Assembly: GCF_000819845.1 (NCBI RefSeq)
Contig: NZ_CDCG01000016.1
Location: 1 to 64,000, forward strand
DNA length: 64,000 nucleotides
DNA from: Aeromonas enteropelogenes
Lineage (GTDB): Bacteria > Pseudomonadota > Gammaproteobacteria > Enterobacterales > Aeromonadaceae
Direction of reading: 5' to 3'
Shown here: positions 25,968 through 36,338 of the stretch, one piece after another
How positions within the stretch are numbered: position 1 is the first letter of the stretch
How the letters are laid out: every line of letters begins with the position of its first letter
The notes under the pieces: model-generated
What the model saw: only the letters and a program-made list of their open reading frames with translations
The model's database searches: none
What the model was told of the DNA's origin: nothing
Program-made: the position numbers and the translations under genes

Positions 25968-26975
25968 TCAGCGACTCCAGCGACGATCGCGACAGGCCAG
26001 CGCGCCCAGCAGACAGATCACCCCTTCCAGATCGTGATGATTGAGGGTCGCGGCAGCCTCGACCCGCACCAACGGCTTGGCGTGAATGGCAATACCCAGC
26101 CCGGCAACCCCCATCATCTTGAGATCGTTGGCGCCATCGCCGATGGCCACTGTTTGGGATGCGGGCACACCAAACTCCTGCGCCAGCTGCTGCAACACCT
26201 CCGCCTTGACGCCGGCATCCACAATACGACCGCTGACCTGGCCGGTCAGCCGTTCCCCTTCCACCGCCAGCTCGTTGGCGAAGATGGCATCCAGCCCCAG
26301 CGCCCGTTGTAGCTCGCCGGCAAAACGGGTGAATCCGCCCGAGGCGATCGCCACCTTCCAACCAGCCTTCTTCAGGGTATCCACCATCAGTTGCAGTCCC
26401 GGCATCCAGGGCATGTCGGCAGCCACCTCGTCGAGAATGGCGACGGGAGCACCTGCCAGCAGGGCGACCCGGTTGCGCAGGCTGTCGGCAAACTCCAGCT
26501 TGCCCTGCATGGCGGCGGCCGTTACGGCAGCTACCTGTTCCCCGACACCGGCCAGCCGGGCTATCTCGTCAATGCATTCGATGCGAATGGCGGTAGAGTC
26601 CATGTCCATCACCAGCAAGCCGGGTTCGCTCAGGGTCGGCAATGCTGGCAGATGACAGAGATCGATGTCCCACTCTTCCTGTTTGAGCTGCATCACCAGC
26701 TCCTGGCTGAAACGTGCCGTGCCAAGCAGCATGAGCGGCACACCCGCCACTTCGGCCGGCGGATAGAGGCTGGCCTCCATCCCATTAGCCGCCAGCAAGG
26801 TTGCCACCCTGGCCAGATGAGCGGGGCCCAGTCCCTTACCAAACAGCACCAGCCAGGCGGCCGACAAGGGCACGCTCGCAGGCTGCAAGGTCTCGCCTTC
26901 CAGCTGCCAGCAGGAAGAGTGAGACAACAGCGCAGGCCAATCGGACAACAATGGGGGGAGCTGGGACAACAACAT
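25968..26975 (-). CDS. serB: phosphoserine phosphatase
   Basis: 335-residue HAD-superfamily enzyme that removes phosphate from L-3-phosphoserine, the last step of serine synthesis. The catalytic DMDST is near residue 122, the ASGGFTRF motif II near 228 and GDGANDLKM near 285. A 110-residue N-terminal ACT-like region precedes the HAD domain as in E. coli SerB (322). AAGGAAGG upstream of the ATG at 26975 decides the start within a longer open frame. It is divergent from smp, the same arrangement as in E. coli, and 61 bases before the alpha/beta hydrolase gene. Confidence 0.95.
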   Translation of the reverse strand: MLLSQLPPLLSDWPALLSHSSCWQLEGETLQPASVPLSAAWLVLFGKGLGPAHLARVATLLAANGMEASLYPPAEVAGVPLMLLGTARFSQELVMQLKQEEWDIDLCHLPALPTLSEPGLLVMDMDSTAIRIECIDEIARLAGVGEQVAAVTAAAMQGKLEFADSLRNRVALLAGAPVAILDEVAADMPWMPGLQLMVDTLKKAGWKVAIASGGFTRFAGELQRALGLDAIFANELAVEGERLTGQVSGRIVDAGVKAEVLQQLAQEFGVPASQTVAIGDGANDLKMMGVAGLGIAIHAKPLVRVEAAATLNHHDLEGVICLLGALACRDRRWSR

Positions 26976-27094
26976 AGGGGGTACGCCTTCCTTGGTGATC
27001 TGGGGGTTAATAGTGCCGGCCCAGAGTAGCGTATTGCTTTTTGTACAGGCAAGCGCCAAGATCCCGCCACTCCTAGTCATCATGAGGCCTCGGC

Positions 27095-27715
27095 TTGCAG
27101 CGTCATCTTCCCATCAAACGTGTTCTCAGTCTGGGCGCCGGTATTTTGCTCGGATGCTGGGTGCTGGGCGTGCTCATCCATATGCAGGGCGAAAGCCAGG
27201 CTGCCCTGCACAGCGAAGCACGCAACCGTGCCCAGGCACTGGTGGCCTATGCGGCTCGCGACATGAAACGCTGGCTCAAGGAAGATAAAACCGGCGAACT
27301 GGAGCGGCTGGCCCGGGATCTGGCGGCCGAGCCGGAGATCCTCGATGTCACTCTGTACGATGCCCGCGGCATTCCTCTCGCCCAGTCGGAACAGGCCATG
27401 CCACTGGAGAGCCTGCTGCCCATCGGCAGTGACAACAAGTCGGTGCCGGAACAGGGTAAGGGACGCACCCAATACGTGCAGGAGATCCTGGATGGTGATC
27501 AAACCCTCGGCTACCTGCGCATCACCCTGGAAGAGCAGCAGTTGCTGGCGGACAAGGACACCCGACTCAAGGTAACGCAGGAGAAACAACGGCTGATGCT
27601 GTTGGTGGCCCTGCTGGCAGGCCTGCTCCTCTCCTACGGGGTGCGTCGCAACTATATGCGGGTTCGCAAGCACAAGAAGAAGAGCAAACCGGTCGATCCA
27701 CCGCAAGGTGAGTAG
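27095..27715 (+). CDS. smp: Smp/YtjB family membrane protein
   Basis: 206-residue protein with two membrane helices (about residues 10-29 and 165-181) flanking a periplasmic domain that has ILDVTLYDARGIPLAQS and GYLRITLEEQQL, both matching E. coli Smp/YtjB. The C-terminus is very basic. The topology resembles a sensor domain, but the family has no established function. The start is a TTG at 27095 with GAGG seven bases upstream; the nearby ATG at 27082 is out of frame and there is no in-frame ATG until residue 30. Divergent from serB. Confidence 0.85.
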   Translation: MQRHLPIKRVLSLGAGILLGCWVLGVLIHMQGESQAALHSEARNRAQALVAYAARDMKRWLKEDKTGELERLARDLAAEPEILDVTLYDARGIPLAQSEQAMPLESLLPIGSDNKSVPEQGKGRTQYVQEILDGDQTLGYLRITLEEQQLLADKDTRLKVTQEKQRLMLLVALLAGLLLSYGVRRNYMRVRKHKKKSKPVDPPQGE

Positions 27716-27770
27716 ACCCTATTGGTAACCTTGTATATAACCATGGCAATACCAACAGCAGGAGCGCTGC

Positions 27771-30017
27771 ATGATTGCCCCCCCTCTGCCACTGGATGAG
27801 AAGAGTCGACTGGAGCGACTGCGCATCCTTGGCCTGCTCGACCGGGAACCCATCGATCAACTGGATCGCTTGACCCGCCTCATCACCCGACACTTCTCGC
27901 TGCCAATTGCCATGGTCTCCCTGACCGATGTGGATCGGCAGTGGTTCCTCTCCAAAAGCGGAGTGGAGATGTGCGAGATCAGCCGGGAACACTCCTTCTG
28001 CGGCCACGCCATCCTGCGTCCCGACATCATGCAGGTGCCCGATGCCAGGCGTGACCCGCGCTTCGCCGACAATCCGCTGGTGACAGAAGCGCCCCACGTA
28101 GTCTTCTATGCCGGCCGTCCGCTGCGGGCCCTCGACGGCGTGGTGCTCGGCACCCTCTGCCTGGTCGACCAGCACCCCCGCCAACTCGACCAGGCCCAAT
28201 GTCAGGATCTGGACGACTTCGGGCGCCTGGTGGAGAACACCCTGCACGATCTGGAGCGACGCCATCAGGTACGCAGTCTGAACCAGATACTGGAAGACAA
28301 GGAACACCTCTTCACTCTCACCTTCAACCAGTCCTCGGTCGGCATGGCCCTCTCCTCCCTTGAGGGACAGTGGTTGCGGGCCAACCCGGGGCTGGAGAGA
28401 CTGCTTGGCTACAGCGAACAAGCGATGCTCGGGCTCACCTGGCATGACATGACTCATCCCGAAGATCTGGTCCGGGAGCTCCCCCTGTTTGAAGCGCTGA
28501 TCGCGGGAAGGCGCCAGGACTATCGGCTGGAGAAGCGGATGATCCGCGCCGATGGCTCCCTGTGCTGGGTACAACTCAGCGTTGCCCTGTGCGAGAGCCG
28601 TACCGTGGCCCCCCATATGATCGCCGTGTTCGCCGATCTCAGCGAACGCAAGCAGGCCGAAGCCGAGCTGCTCACCCTGCAGCAAGGGCTGGAGCAGCAG
28701 GTGCGCGAACGTACTCACGAACTGTCGGAAACAGTGGTGCAGTTGCATCGGGAAATGAACGAACGCTGCGCCGTGCAGCAACGCCTGTGGCGAGAGCAGC
28801 GGCGCCTGCAGCATATGCTGGAGCACACCAGCAATGCCTTTCTCGAGCTCGATGAGGCACTCACCATCACCGGCTGGAACCCTGCCTCCACCACCCTGCT
28901 TGGCTGGCAAGCCGAAGAGATGCTGGGTCAGCCCCTGGCTCGCCTGCTTGAAGAGAATCATCCCCTGTTCACCCAGCTGCCGCTTTCCGGCGATCAGCCG
29001 CGGCGTCTGGAGTGCGACATCCACATCCGTGATGGGAGGCGTCTCCCGGTCGAGGTGATTGCCGAGCGTTACCGCTTCGATGACAAGGTTCGCCTGGCCC
29101 TTTTTCTGCACGACATCACGGCCCGTCGCCGGGTGCAGGCCGAAATCGAGCGTGGCCGGGCCCGGCTGCGCGCCATCACCGACGGCCTGCCTGTCACCAT
29201 CAGCATGGTGGCACCGAACGGTCGCTATCTGTTCGCCAATCAGGCTTACTGTCGCTACTTCGGGCTGGCTTCCGATTTGCTGTTTGGCACGAGCCTGCGA
29301 GACAGCATGGGTGAAACCAGCTATCAGCGCGCCCAAGCCTATCTCGAGCGCGCACAGGCCGGCGAGCAACTCAGCTTCGAGTCCCGCTTTACACTACCCA
29401 TCGGAGAGCGAGATCTGCGCATCACCATGATCCCGAGTCGCAGCGATGAACAGGGCGTCTATATCCTCGGCACCGACATCACCGAGTACAAGGCATTGCA
29501 GGCTCAGCTTGAGCACGAGGCGGCCCACGATCCCCTCACCGGGCTGCCGAACCGGCGTGCCTTCACCCTGCGCCTAGCCCGCGAACTGGAGCGAGTACAT
29601 TACAGTGCGGAGTCGCTCGGTCTGCTGTTTCTCGACCTGGACGGTTTCAAGCAGATCAATGATCGGCTGGGCCATCACGTCGGCGATGCCTTGCTGCAAC
29701 GCTTCGCCAGCGTGCTGACATCGGAAGTCCGCCCCGGCGACATGGTGGCTCGTCTTGCCGGCGACGAGTTCACCGTCGTACTGCCCGCCCTGCACCATCC
29801 CGAACAGGAGCTGCCCGCCCTGTGCGATCGCTTGCTGGCCGCCATGGCCGTGCCCGCCGATGTCGCGGGCCATCAGCTTTCCCTTGCCGGCAGCATAGGC
29901 GGGGCACTCTGCCGCTCGGGTCGGCACTCCCGGATCGATGATCTGCTGAATCGAGCCGATGCCGCCATGTACCAGGCCAAACAGGCCGGCAAGGGACGCT
30001 TCGTACTCGACCTCTAA
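27771..30017 (+). CDS. GAF-PAS-PAS-PAS-GGDEF diguanylate cyclase
   Basis: 748-residue soluble signalling protein. A GAF domain (about 10-165, with EHSFCGHAI and VVFYAGRPLRA) is followed by PAS domains at about 175-295, 345-455 and 465-575, linked by charged coiled coils (about 300-345), and a C-terminal GGDEF domain (about 580-748). The active-site loop is AGDEF at 663-667, with Ala in place of the first Gly. RPGD five residues upstream forms an inhibitory I-site (RxxD). It probably makes c-di-GMP from GTP in response to a cytoplasmic ligand or redox signal. AGGAG precedes the ATG. It may be co-transcribed with smp, 55 bases upstream. Confidence 0.88.
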   Translation: MIAPPLPLDEKSRLERLRILGLLDREPIDQLDRLTRLITRHFSLPIAMVSLTDVDRQWFLSKSGVEMCEISREHSFCGHAILRPDIMQVPDARRDPRFADNPLVTEAPHVVFYAGRPLRALDGVVLGTLCLVDQHPRQLDQAQCQDLDDFGRLVENTLHDLERRHQVRSLNQILEDKEHLFTLTFNQSSVGMALSSLEGQWLRANPGLERLLGYSEQAMLGLTWHDMTHPEDLVRELPLFEALIAGRRQDYRLEKRMIRADGSLCWVQLSVALCESRTVAPHMIAVFADLSERKQAEAELLTLQQGLEQQVRERTHELSETVVQLHREMNERCAVQQRLWREQRRLQHMLEHTSNAFLELDEALTITGWNPASTTLLGWQAEEMLGQPLARLLEENHPLFTQLPLSGDQPRRLECDIHIRDGRRLPVEVIAERYRFDDKVRLALFLHDITARRRVQAEIERGRARLRAITDGLPVTISMVAPNGRYLFANQAYCRYFGLASDLLFGTSLRDSMGETSYQRAQAYLERAQAGEQLSFESRFTLPIGERDLRITMIPSRSDEQGVYILGTDITEYKALQAQLEHEAAHDPLTGLPNRRAFTLRLARELERVHYSAESLGLLFLDLDGFKQINDRLGHHVGDALLQRFASVLTSEVRPGDMVARLAGDEFTVVLPALHHPEQELPALCDRLLAAMAVPADVAGHQLSLAGSIGGALCRSGRHSRIDDLLNRADAAMYQAKQAGKGRFVLDL

Positions 30018-30035
30018 CCCCTGCTTCAGAAATGC

Positions 30036-30063
30036 AAAAAGGCGGCCCGAAGGCCGCCTTTTT
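30036..30063. terminator. bidirectional terminator between the diguanylate cyclase gene and deoD
   Basis: GGCGGCC / GGCCGCC stem with CGAA loop, A5 before and T5 after, between convergent stops. Confidence 0.95.
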
Positions 30064-30077
30064 CATACGCGAGGGAA

Positions 30078-30794
30078 TTACTTGTCGCCCAGCAGGACGG
30101 AATCCAGCGCGATTTCGATCATGTCGTTGAAGGTCAGCTGACGCTCTTCGGAAGTGGTCTGCTCACCGGTACGGATATGGTCGGAGACGGTGCAGATGGT
30201 CAGTGCCTTGGCACCATACTCTGCTGCTACGCCGTAGATACCGGCAGCTTCCATCTCGACACCCAGGATGCCGTATTTTTCCATGACGTCGAACATGGAG
30301 GGGTCCGGGGTGTAGAACAGGTCGGCGGAGAAGATGTTGCCTACGCGCACGGCCACGCCCTTGTTCTTGGCGGCCTGTACGGCATTGGCCACCAAGTCGA
30401 AGTCGGCGATGGCGGCGAAGTCGTGATCCTTGAAGCGCAGACGGTTCACCTTGGAATCGGTGCAGGCACCCATACCGATCACTACGTCACGCAGTTTCAC
30501 ATCTTCACGCACGGCGCCACAGGAGCCCACGCGGATCAGGGTTTTCACACCGTAGTCGGTGATCAGCTCTTTTGCGTAGATGGAGCAGGACGGGATACCC
30601 ATGCCGTGACCCATGACGGAGATACGACGGCCCTTGTAGGTACCGGTGAACCCGAACATGTTGCGCACGTCGCAGATCTGCTCGACGTTCTCCAGGAAAG
30701 TCTCGGCGATGTACTTGGCACGCAGGGGGTCGCCCGGCATCAGTACGGTATCTGCAAACGCACCATCTTTCGCATTGATATGAGGAGTTGCCAT
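30078..30794 (-). CDS. deoD: purine-nucleoside phosphorylase
   Basis: 238-residue hexameric PNP of the DeoD type, which splits purine (deoxy)ribonucleosides to base and (deoxy)ribose-1-phosphate. The phosphate site [13 protein letters not shown], the GHGMGIPS loop and the catalytic [11 protein letters not shown] (Asp near 204) are all present. Length equals E. coli DeoD (239). Last gene of deoC-deoA-deoB-deoD; 78 bases after deoB. Confidence 0.98.
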   Translation of the reverse strand: MATPHINAKDGAFADTVLMPGDPLRAKYIAETFLENVEQICDVRNMFGFTGTYKGRRISVMGHGMGIPSCSIYAKELITDYGVKTLIRVGSCGAVREDVKLRDVVIGMGACTDSKVNRLRFKDHDFAAIADFDLVANAVQAAKNKGVAVRVGNIFSADLFYTPDPSMFDVMEKYGILGVEMEAAGIYGVAAEYGAKALTICTVSDHIRTGEQTTSEERQLTFNDMIEIALDSVLLGDK

Positions 30795-30843
30795 TCTCTT
30801 GATTCCTTCACACTGGGTTGAGTTTTATTGTCTTTATTGGTTT

Positions 30844-30865
30844 GCCCGCCGCCGAGGCGGCGGGC
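30844..30865 (-). other. GC-rich intercistronic hairpin, deoB-deoD
   Basis: GCCCGCCGCC / GGCGGCGGGC with almost no loop and no T-tract, seven bases after the deoB stop. It probably stabilises the upstream mRNA or modulates deoD expression rather than terminating. Confidence 0.5.
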
Positions 30866-30872
30866 GGGTAAC

Positions 30873-32081
30873 TTACAGGAAGCTGGTACCGTATGCCAGC
30901 TTGGGCAGACCATGGTAGGCCGCGATGCTCTGGCCGATGTCGGCGAAAGTGTCGCGACGGCCGACGCTGCCAGCCTTGACCGGCTTGCCGTAGCACAGCA
31001 CCGGAATGTATTCACGGGTGTGGTCGGTGCCGCTCCAGGTCGGATCGCAACCGTGGTCAGCGGTCAGCACCACCACGTCACCATCCTGCATCAGCTCGAA
31101 CAGCTCCGGCAGACGGGAGTCGAAATACTCCAGTGCATCGGCGTAGCCCTTCACGTCACGGCGGTGACCATAGGAGGAGTCGAAGTCCACGAAGTTGGTG
31201 AAGACGATGGTGTTGTCACCGGCGGCCTTCACCTCTTCCAGGGTGCGATCCCACAGCTCGGTCAGGCCGGTGCCCTTCACCTGCTTGGTGATGCCCTGCT
31301 GAGCATAGATGTCGGCGATCTTGCCGATGGAAACCACCTGGCCACCCGCTTCTTTCATGTAGTCCAGCACGGTCGGTGCCGGCGGCAGCACCGAGTAGTC
31401 GTGACGGTTGCCGGTGCGCTTGAAGTTCCCCTTGCCACTGCCCACGAACGGACGGGCGATAACACGGCCGATGTTGTAGGGCTCCAGCAGCTCGCGCACG
31501 ATGTGGCACAACTCATAGAGCTTCTCAAGGCCGTAGGTCTCTTCGTGGCAGGCAATCTGGAACACGGAGTCGGCAGAGGTGTAGAGGATCGGCTTGCCGG
31601 TGCGCATGTGCTCTTCGCCCAGGTCGTCCAGCACCTGGGTGCCGGAGGCGTGGCAGTTGCCCAGATACCCGGGCAGACCGGCCTTCTCGACAATGGCGTC
31701 CAGCAGCTCCTGCGGGAAGCTGTTCTGGTGATCCTTGAAGTAGCCCCACTCGAACAGCACGGGCACACCGGCGATCTCCCAGTGACCGGACGGGGTGTCC
31801 TTGCCGGAGGAGAGCTCCTGGGCGAAACCGTAGGCACCGACCACCTCGATGTCCTTGTTCAGACCCGCCGGGAAGGTGCCGGAAGCGAGTTCACCCGCGT
31901 GGCCCAGACCCAGCTTGTTGAGGTTCGGCAGGTTGAGCGGGCCACGGCCCTCGATCTCGCCGGAGGCACAGGCTTTGGCGATATGGCCAAGGGTGTTGGC
32001 GCCCACATCTCCGAACTTGTCGGCATCGGCGGCAGCGCCAATACCGAAAGAGTCCATCATCAGAATAAAGGTACGTTTCAT
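30873..32081 (-). CDS. deoB: phosphopentomutase
   Basis: 402-residue alkaline-phosphatase-superfamily mutase that interconverts (deoxy)ribose-1-phosphate and -5-phosphate. The metal-site segments MMDSFGIG at the N-terminus, the catalytic-Thr region [11 protein letters not shown] near 86 and [11 protein letters not shown] near 330 are intact. Length is close to E. coli DeoB (407). It lies 14 bases after deoA and links the phosphorylases to the aldolase DeoC. Confidence 0.98.
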   Translation of the reverse strand: MKRTFILMMDSFGIGAAADADKFGDVGANTLGHIAKACASGEIEGRGPLNLPNLNKLGLGHAGELASGTFPAGLNKDIEVVGAYGFAQELSSGKDTPSGHWEIAGVPVLFEWGYFKDHQNSFPQELLDAIVEKAGLPGYLGNCHASGTQVLDDLGEEHMRTGKPILYTSADSVFQIACHEETYGLEKLYELCHIVRELLEPYNIGRVIARPFVGSGKGNFKRTGNRHDYSVLPPAPTVLDYMKEAGGQVVSIGKIADIYAQQGITKQVKGTGLTELWDRTLEEVKAAGDNTIVFTNFVDFDSSYGHRRDVKGYADALEYFDSRLPELFELMQDGDVVVLTADHGCDPTWSGTDHTREYIPVLCYGKPVKAGSVGRRDTFADIGQSIAAYHGLPKLAYGTSFL

Positions 32082-32095
32082 GGGACTTCCCCTTG

Positions 32096-33427
32096 TTACA
32101 AATCAGCCAGACCGATGCGACGGTAGACCTCGGGCAGCGCCTCTGGTCGGGTGTCACCGATCTTGACGGCTGCCTGCACCATGCCGGCAGCCTGAGCGAA
32201 TTGCTCTTCAGTTTGAGCGTGGATCAGGGCGAGCGGCTTGTCTGCATCGACGCTCTGACCCAGGCGAATAAAGTCGGTCAGACCGACCGCGTAATCGAGT
32301 TTGTCGCCGGCTGCGCGGCGACCGCCGCCCATGGCGACCACAGCCAGGCCCAGTTCACGGGTGTCCATGGCGGTGACGAAACCGGCGTTGGCTGCGTAAA
32401 CCGGGCGCACGATGGCAGCCTTGGGCAGGTAAGCGTCATAACGCTCCATGAAGTCGGACGGGCCACCCAGACCGGTCACCATGCGGCCGAAGATCTCGGC
32501 CGCCTTGCCGTTGTCCAGCACTGCCTGCAGCTTGGCGCGGGCATCGACATCATTGCTGGCAAGCCCGGCAGAGATCAACATCTCGGTACACAGGGCCATG
32601 GTTACTTCGTGGATCCGCGGATTGCGGTATTCACCGGTCAGGTAGCGCACCGCCTCGCGTACTTCCACCGCGTTGCCGGCGCTGGAGGCCAATACCTGGT
32701 TCATGTCGGTCAGGAGCGCAGAGGTACGGCAACCGGCCCCATTGGCCACGGCGACGATGCTTTTCGCCAGCTCTTCGGATGCCTCAAAGGTCGGCATGAA
32801 GGCACCTGAGCCCACCTTGACGTCCATCACCAGCGCTTCCAGCCCGGAGGCGAGCTTCTTGGAGAGGATGGAGCCGGTGATCATGGCGATGGATTCGACG
32901 GTGGCTGTGATGTCGCGTACCGCATAGATACGCTTGTCGGCAGGGGCCAGATCGCCGGTCTGGCCGATGATGGCCACCCCCGCCTCTTTCACCACCTTCA
33001 GGAAACGGTCGTTGTCGACCGAGGTCTGGTAGCCCGGGATGGCATCTAGCTTGTCCAGGGTACCGCCGGTGTGGCCCAGACCACGGCCAGAGATCATAGG
33101 TACGAAACCGCCGCAGGCCGCGACCATGGGGCCAAGCATCAGGGAGACGACATCACCCACACCACCGGTGGAGTGCTTGTCGACGATGGGGCCGCCCAAG
33201 TTCAGATGATCCCAGGTCAGCACCATGCCAGAGTCGCGCATGGCGCAGGTCAGGGCAACCCGCTCATCCATGGTCATATCCTGGAAATAGACTGCCATCG
33301 CCAGTGCCGCGATCTGACCCTCGCCGATGGTATTGTTGGTAATGCCCTGAACGAAGAATTGAATCTCTTGGGTACTGAGCGCTTCGCCGTTGCGCTTCTT
33401 GCGAATAATTTCTTGAGGCAAAAACAT
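32096..33427 (-). CDS. deoA: thymidine phosphorylase
   Basis: 443-residue enzyme that converts thymidine and phosphate to thymine and deoxyribose-1-phosphate. The signature [17 protein letters not shown] is near residue 84, followed by [13 protein letters not shown] near 115. Length is the same as in E. coli (440). It lies 107 bases after deoC, with a hairpin in the gap, and 14 bases before deoB. Confidence 0.98.
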   Translation of the reverse strand: MFLPQEIIRKKRNGEALSTQEIQFFVQGITNNTIGEGQIAALAMAVYFQDMTMDERVALTCAMRDSGMVLTWDHLNLGGPIVDKHSTGGVGDVVSLMLGPMVAACGGFVPMISGRGLGHTGGTLDKLDAIPGYQTSVDNDRFLKVVKEAGVAIIGQTGDLAPADKRIYAVRDITATVESIAMITGSILSKKLASGLEALVMDVKVGSGAFMPTFEASEELAKSIVAVANGAGCRTSALLTDMNQVLASSAGNAVEVREAVRYLTGEYRNPRIHEVTMALCTEMLISAGLASNDVDARAKLQAVLDNGKAAEIFGRMVTGLGGPSDFMERYDAYLPKAAIVRPVYAANAGFVTAMDTRELGLAVVAMGGGRRAAGDKLDYAVGLTDFIRLGQSVDADKPLALIHAQTEEQFAQAAGMVQAAVKIGDTRPEALPEVYRRIGLADL

Positions 33428-33501
33428 CTTTCATTCCCTCCGCCATGACTGGCGTTACAAAAGCCGGACGCCCTGCCACAGGCCATGTGGCCGGGCATAA
33501 C

Positions 33502-33522
33502 AGGGCGAGCCGGGCTCGCCCT
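33502..33522 (-). other. intercistronic hairpin, deoC-deoA
   Basis: 9-bp stem AGGGCGAGC / GCTCGCCCT with a 3-base loop and no T-tract, 11 bases after the deoC stop. A second small inverted repeat (GCCACA / TGTGGC) lies at 33475-33490. They may cause partial termination or protect the deoC mRNA. Confidence 0.5.
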
Positions 33523-33533
33523 CTCGGGTCAAC

Positions 33534-34307
33534 TTAGTAACCGCTGGTGTTGGCCGGCTTTTCGCCGTGACCCAGGGTCGCCAGCAGGCTGGCCAGCAGG
33601 CTGGAGGCACCGAAGCGGAAGGTTCGGGCGGATACCCAGTCCTTGCCCAGGATCTCTTCGGCCATGGCGAGGTACTGACCCGCAACAGCCGCGTCTTTTA
33701 CGCCACCGGCAGGCTTGAAGCCCACTTTCGGGTTCTTGGCCTTGATCACTTCCATCATGATGCGCGCCGCTTCCGGGGTCGCATTGACCGGCACCTTGCC
33801 GGTGGAGGTCTTGATGAAGTCGGCACCGGCATCGATACAGATCTCGGAAGCGCGACGGATCAACGCCTCTTCCTTCAACTCGCCGGTCTCGATGATCACT
33901 TTCAGCAGCACATCGGCGCCACAGGCTTCCTTACAGGCTTTGACCAGATCGAAACCAATCTGTTCATTGCCCGCCATGAAGGCGCGGTACGGGAACACCA
34001 CGTCCACTTCGTCGGCACCGTAAGCGACGGCGGCGCGGGTTTCGGCCACGGCGATCTCGATATCGTCGTTGCCATGGGGGAAGTTGGTCACGGTCGCAAT
34101 GCGCACGTCGGCAGCGCCGATGTCACGCAGGGTCTTGCGAGCGATGGGAATGAAACGGGGATAGATACAGACGGCGGCGGTCAGACCAGCCGGAGACTTG
34201 GCCTTGTGACACAGGTCGATCACTTTCTGATCGGTGTCATCGTCGTTCAGGGTAGTCAGGTCCATCAGGTTCAGGGCGCGCTGGGCGGCCAGTTTCAGAT
34301 CAGTCAT
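33534..34307 (-). CDS. deoC: deoxyribose-phosphate aldolase
   Basis: 257-residue class I aldolase that cleaves 2-deoxyribose-5-phosphate to glyceraldehyde-3-phosphate and acetaldehyde. [10 protein letters not shown] and the Schiff-base lysine in FIKTSTGK (near 167) match E. coli DeoC along the length. GGAG lies upstream of the ATG at 34307. First gene of the deo operon. The 390-base upstream gap contains CytR-like and CRP-like elements. Confidence 0.98.
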   Translation of the reverse strand: MTDLKLAAQRALNLMDLTTLNDDDTDQKVIDLCHKAKSPAGLTAAVCIYPRFIPIARKTLRDIGAADVRIATVTNFPHGNDDIEIAVAETRAAVAYGADEVDVVFPYRAFMAGNEQIGFDLVKACKEACGADVLLKVIIETGELKEEALIRRASEICIDAGADFIKTSTGKVPVNATPEAARIMMEVIKAKNPKVGFKPAGGVKDAAVAGQYLAMAEEILGKDWVSARTFRFGASSLLASLLATLGHGEKPANTSGY

Positions 34308-34359
34308 TCTGTTCTCCAAAGTCTCTAAGTAGTCCGGATCCCGGGGCAAAGGCCCGCTT

Positions 34360-34372
34360 GTTGCAACGCAAC
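34360..34372. promoter_or_regulatory. candidate CytR-type operator upstream of deoC
   Basis: GTTGC-AAC-GCAAC is an inverted pair of half-sites resembling the CytR octamer GTTGCATT, 53 bases before the deoC start. Repression of deo genes by CytR is known in E. coli; the site here is inference. Confidence 0.4.
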
Positions 34373-34655
34373 CGGCAAGACTCGACTCCCAAGGATACGG
34401 GAATGGAATTACAGCGCGTATGCAGAGGCATAGCTGGCTGCAAATAAGGCAAGAGCCCTGTCACTTTCTTACAAAAGTGCGGACTTGGTTCCATGAAGAC
34501 TTGAGAAAGGCCGACAACATCTGACCCGACTTCCCAATCAATTCCATTTGACCGCCAACACCCGATTTCATCGGGCATTAGTCAATGCCAGCACCCTGCT
34601 GGCAATGCCTATTTCAGCCGAGATACCCCGTGTTTGCAAGCCGGATTTGCCATTT

Positions 34656-34671
34656 TCAGAGGTATCTCACA
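34656..34671. promoter_or_regulatory. candidate CRP site upstream of deoC
   Basis: TCAGA-N6-TCACA has one perfect CRP half-site and one weak one, in the xapX-deoC gap. The 390 bases from 34308 to 34697 hold no convincing gene and no clear sigma-70 promoter. Confidence 0.3.
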
Positions 34672-34697
34672 TCTGGCAAACCCTGGTAGAAAAAGCC

Positions 34698-34868
34698 TTA
34701 CGAGAAGAAACGGGTGAGGATCCAGGAGTAGGCTAAGCCACCCAGATAGACCCCCACGATCCCCATCACCCCGGACAAGACCGGCGGCGCAGGAATGGGC
34801 AATTTGAGGAAAGAAAACAACAAGCCAACGATAAAGCCGGCCACCATCGCCAGTAGCACTTCATTCAT
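34698..34868 (-). CDS. XapX domain (DUF1427) small membrane protein
   Basis: 56-residue protein with two membrane helices around a Pro-rich loop, LKLPIPAPPVLSGVMGIVGVYLGG, the XapX/DUF1427 signature. The name comes from an association with xanthosine genes (xap) in E. coli; the function is unknown. GGAGG lies five bases before the ATG at 34868, which decides it over a start seven codons earlier. It sits between nupC and deoC, consistent with a role in nucleoside uptake or salvage. Confidence 0.8.
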   Translation of the reverse strand: MNEVLLAMVAGFIVGLLFSFLKLPIPAPPVLSGVMGIVGVYLGGLAYSWILTRFFS

Positions 34869-34932
34869 AAAACCTCCGATTTGACTCATTTTATTATTAG
34901 TTTAGATAGGAAAACGGTTGTCACCGCCCCAT

Positions 34933-34968
34933 ACACAAACGCCACGGCAGATGCCGTGGCGTTTGTGT
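34933..34968. terminator. 17-bp hairpin after nupC
   Basis: ACACAAACGCCACGGCA and its perfect complement with a 2-base centre, 25 bases after the nupC stop. On the minus strand it is followed by TATGGGG, not a U-run, so termination may be partial and xapX could be reached by read-through. Confidence 0.65.
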
Positions 34969-34992
34969 TTATACCTGTCTGGTCAGGCGATA

Positions 34993-36267
34993 TTACATGC
35001 CGGACAGCGCCAGGAAGAAGCCTGCAATAGTGGCAGACATCAGGTTGGACAGAGAGCCGGCCAGTACGGCTTTCAGACCAAATCGTGCAATGGTGCCGCG
35101 GCGGTTCGGTGCCATGGACCCCAGACCACCCAGCAGGATGGCAACAGAGGAGAGGTTGGCAAAGCCGCACAGAGCGAAGGAGATGATGGCCTTGGTGTGA
35201 TCGGACATGGCAGCACCATTGATCAGCAGCTCATCTTTCAGGTACGGAGCAAAGTTCAGGTACGCCACGAATTCGTTCACCACCAGCTTCTGGCCGATGA
35301 AGGAACCGGCAACCACGGCTTCGTTCCAGGGCACACCGATCAGGAAGGCCAGCGGGGAGAAGATCCAGCCCAGAATAAGCTCCAGAGAGAGCTCGGGCAT
35401 GCCAAACCAGCCACCCACACCAGAGAAGATACCGTTGATCATGGCGATCAAGCCGATGAACGCCAGCAGCATGGCACCTACGTTCAGGGCCAGTTGCATA
35501 CCGGCAGAGGCACCGGCAGCGGCAGCGTCGATCACGTTGGCCGGCTTGTCATCCAGCTCGGCATCGGCGGCGCTTTCATCGTAGTTCGGGGTCTCGGTCT
35601 CGGGCACCAGCAGTTTGGCGAACAGCAGACCACCCGGAGCAGCCATGAAGGATGCGGCAATCAGGTACTCCATCTTGACGCCCATGGAAGCGTAACCGGC
35701 CAGTACGGAGCCGGCTACGGAAGCCAGACCACCACACATGACGGCAAACAGCTCGGAGTCGGTCATCTTGGAGATGTAAGGACGAACTACCAGCGGGGCT
35801 TCAGTCTGGCCCACGAAGATGTTGGCAGTAGCAGAGAGGGATTCGGTGCGGGAGGTACCCAGCACTTTCTGCAGGCCACCGCCCAGCAGCTTGATCACCA
35901 CCTGCATGATGCCCAGATAATAGAGCACTGCGATCAGGGAAGAGAAGAAGATGATGACCGGCAGAACACGGAAAGCAAACACGAAGCCACCGCCGCCGAA
36001 TACTTCAAACATCTTGTTGCTGACCAGACCACCGAACAGGAAGTCGATGCCGTTCTGGCCATAGCTGATCACACTGGATACGGCGTCGGATACGCCCACC
36101 AGAATATCGCGACCTACCGGTACATAGAGCACGAAAGCACCCAGACCGGCTTGAATTGCGAACGCACCCAGTACAGTACGTACGTTAATTGCCTTGCGAT
36201 TGCTGGAGAACAGCACCGCGATAAGGACGAGCGTTGCCATCCCCACCAGACCCATGATTAAGCTCAT
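34993..36267 (-). CDS. nupC: concentrative nucleoside transporter (NupC/CNT family)
   Basis: 424-residue CNT permease with about 10 membrane segments. The nucleoside- and cation-site motifs [13 protein letters not shown] near 163 and [21 protein letters not shown] near 320 are present. The second matches the Vibrio CNT structure family. It imports nucleosides with H+ or Na+ to feed the deo enzymes encoded downstream. The promoter region has a perfect TATAAT -10. The strand-consistent order is nupC-xapX-deoCABD, although the two are separated by hairpins. Confidence 0.93.
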   Translation of the reverse strand: MSLIMGLVGMATLVLIAVLFSSNRKAINVRTVLGAFAIQAGLGAFVLYVPVGRDILVGVSDAVSSVISYGQNGIDFLFGGLVSNKMFEVFGGGGFVFAFRVLPVIIFFSSLIAVLYYLGIMQVVIKLLGGGLQKVLGTSRTESLSATANIFVGQTEAPLVVRPYISKMTDSELFAVMCGGLASVAGSVLAGYASMGVKMEYLIAASFMAAPGGLLFAKLLVPETETPNYDESAADAELDDKPANVIDAAAAGASAGMQLALNVGAMLLAFIGLIAMINGIFSGVGGWFGMPELSLELILGWIFSPLAFLIGVPWNEAVVAGSFIGQKLVVNEFVAYLNFAPYLKDELLINGAAMSDHTKAIISFALCGFANLSSVAILLGGLGSMAPNRRGTIARFGLKAVLAGSLSNLMSATIAGFFLALSGM

Positions 36268-36338
36268 TATTATCTTCCTCTAGTAGCACCTATCTTGTTA
36301 GCAACTTGTAATCTCAAGCCGCTAATCAAGGGGAGCGC

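Noticed and set aside
34300-34736. Short ORFs on both strands in the deoC upstream gap
   Set aside because: They lack ribosome binding sites, overlap regulatory sequence and show no protein-like composition.
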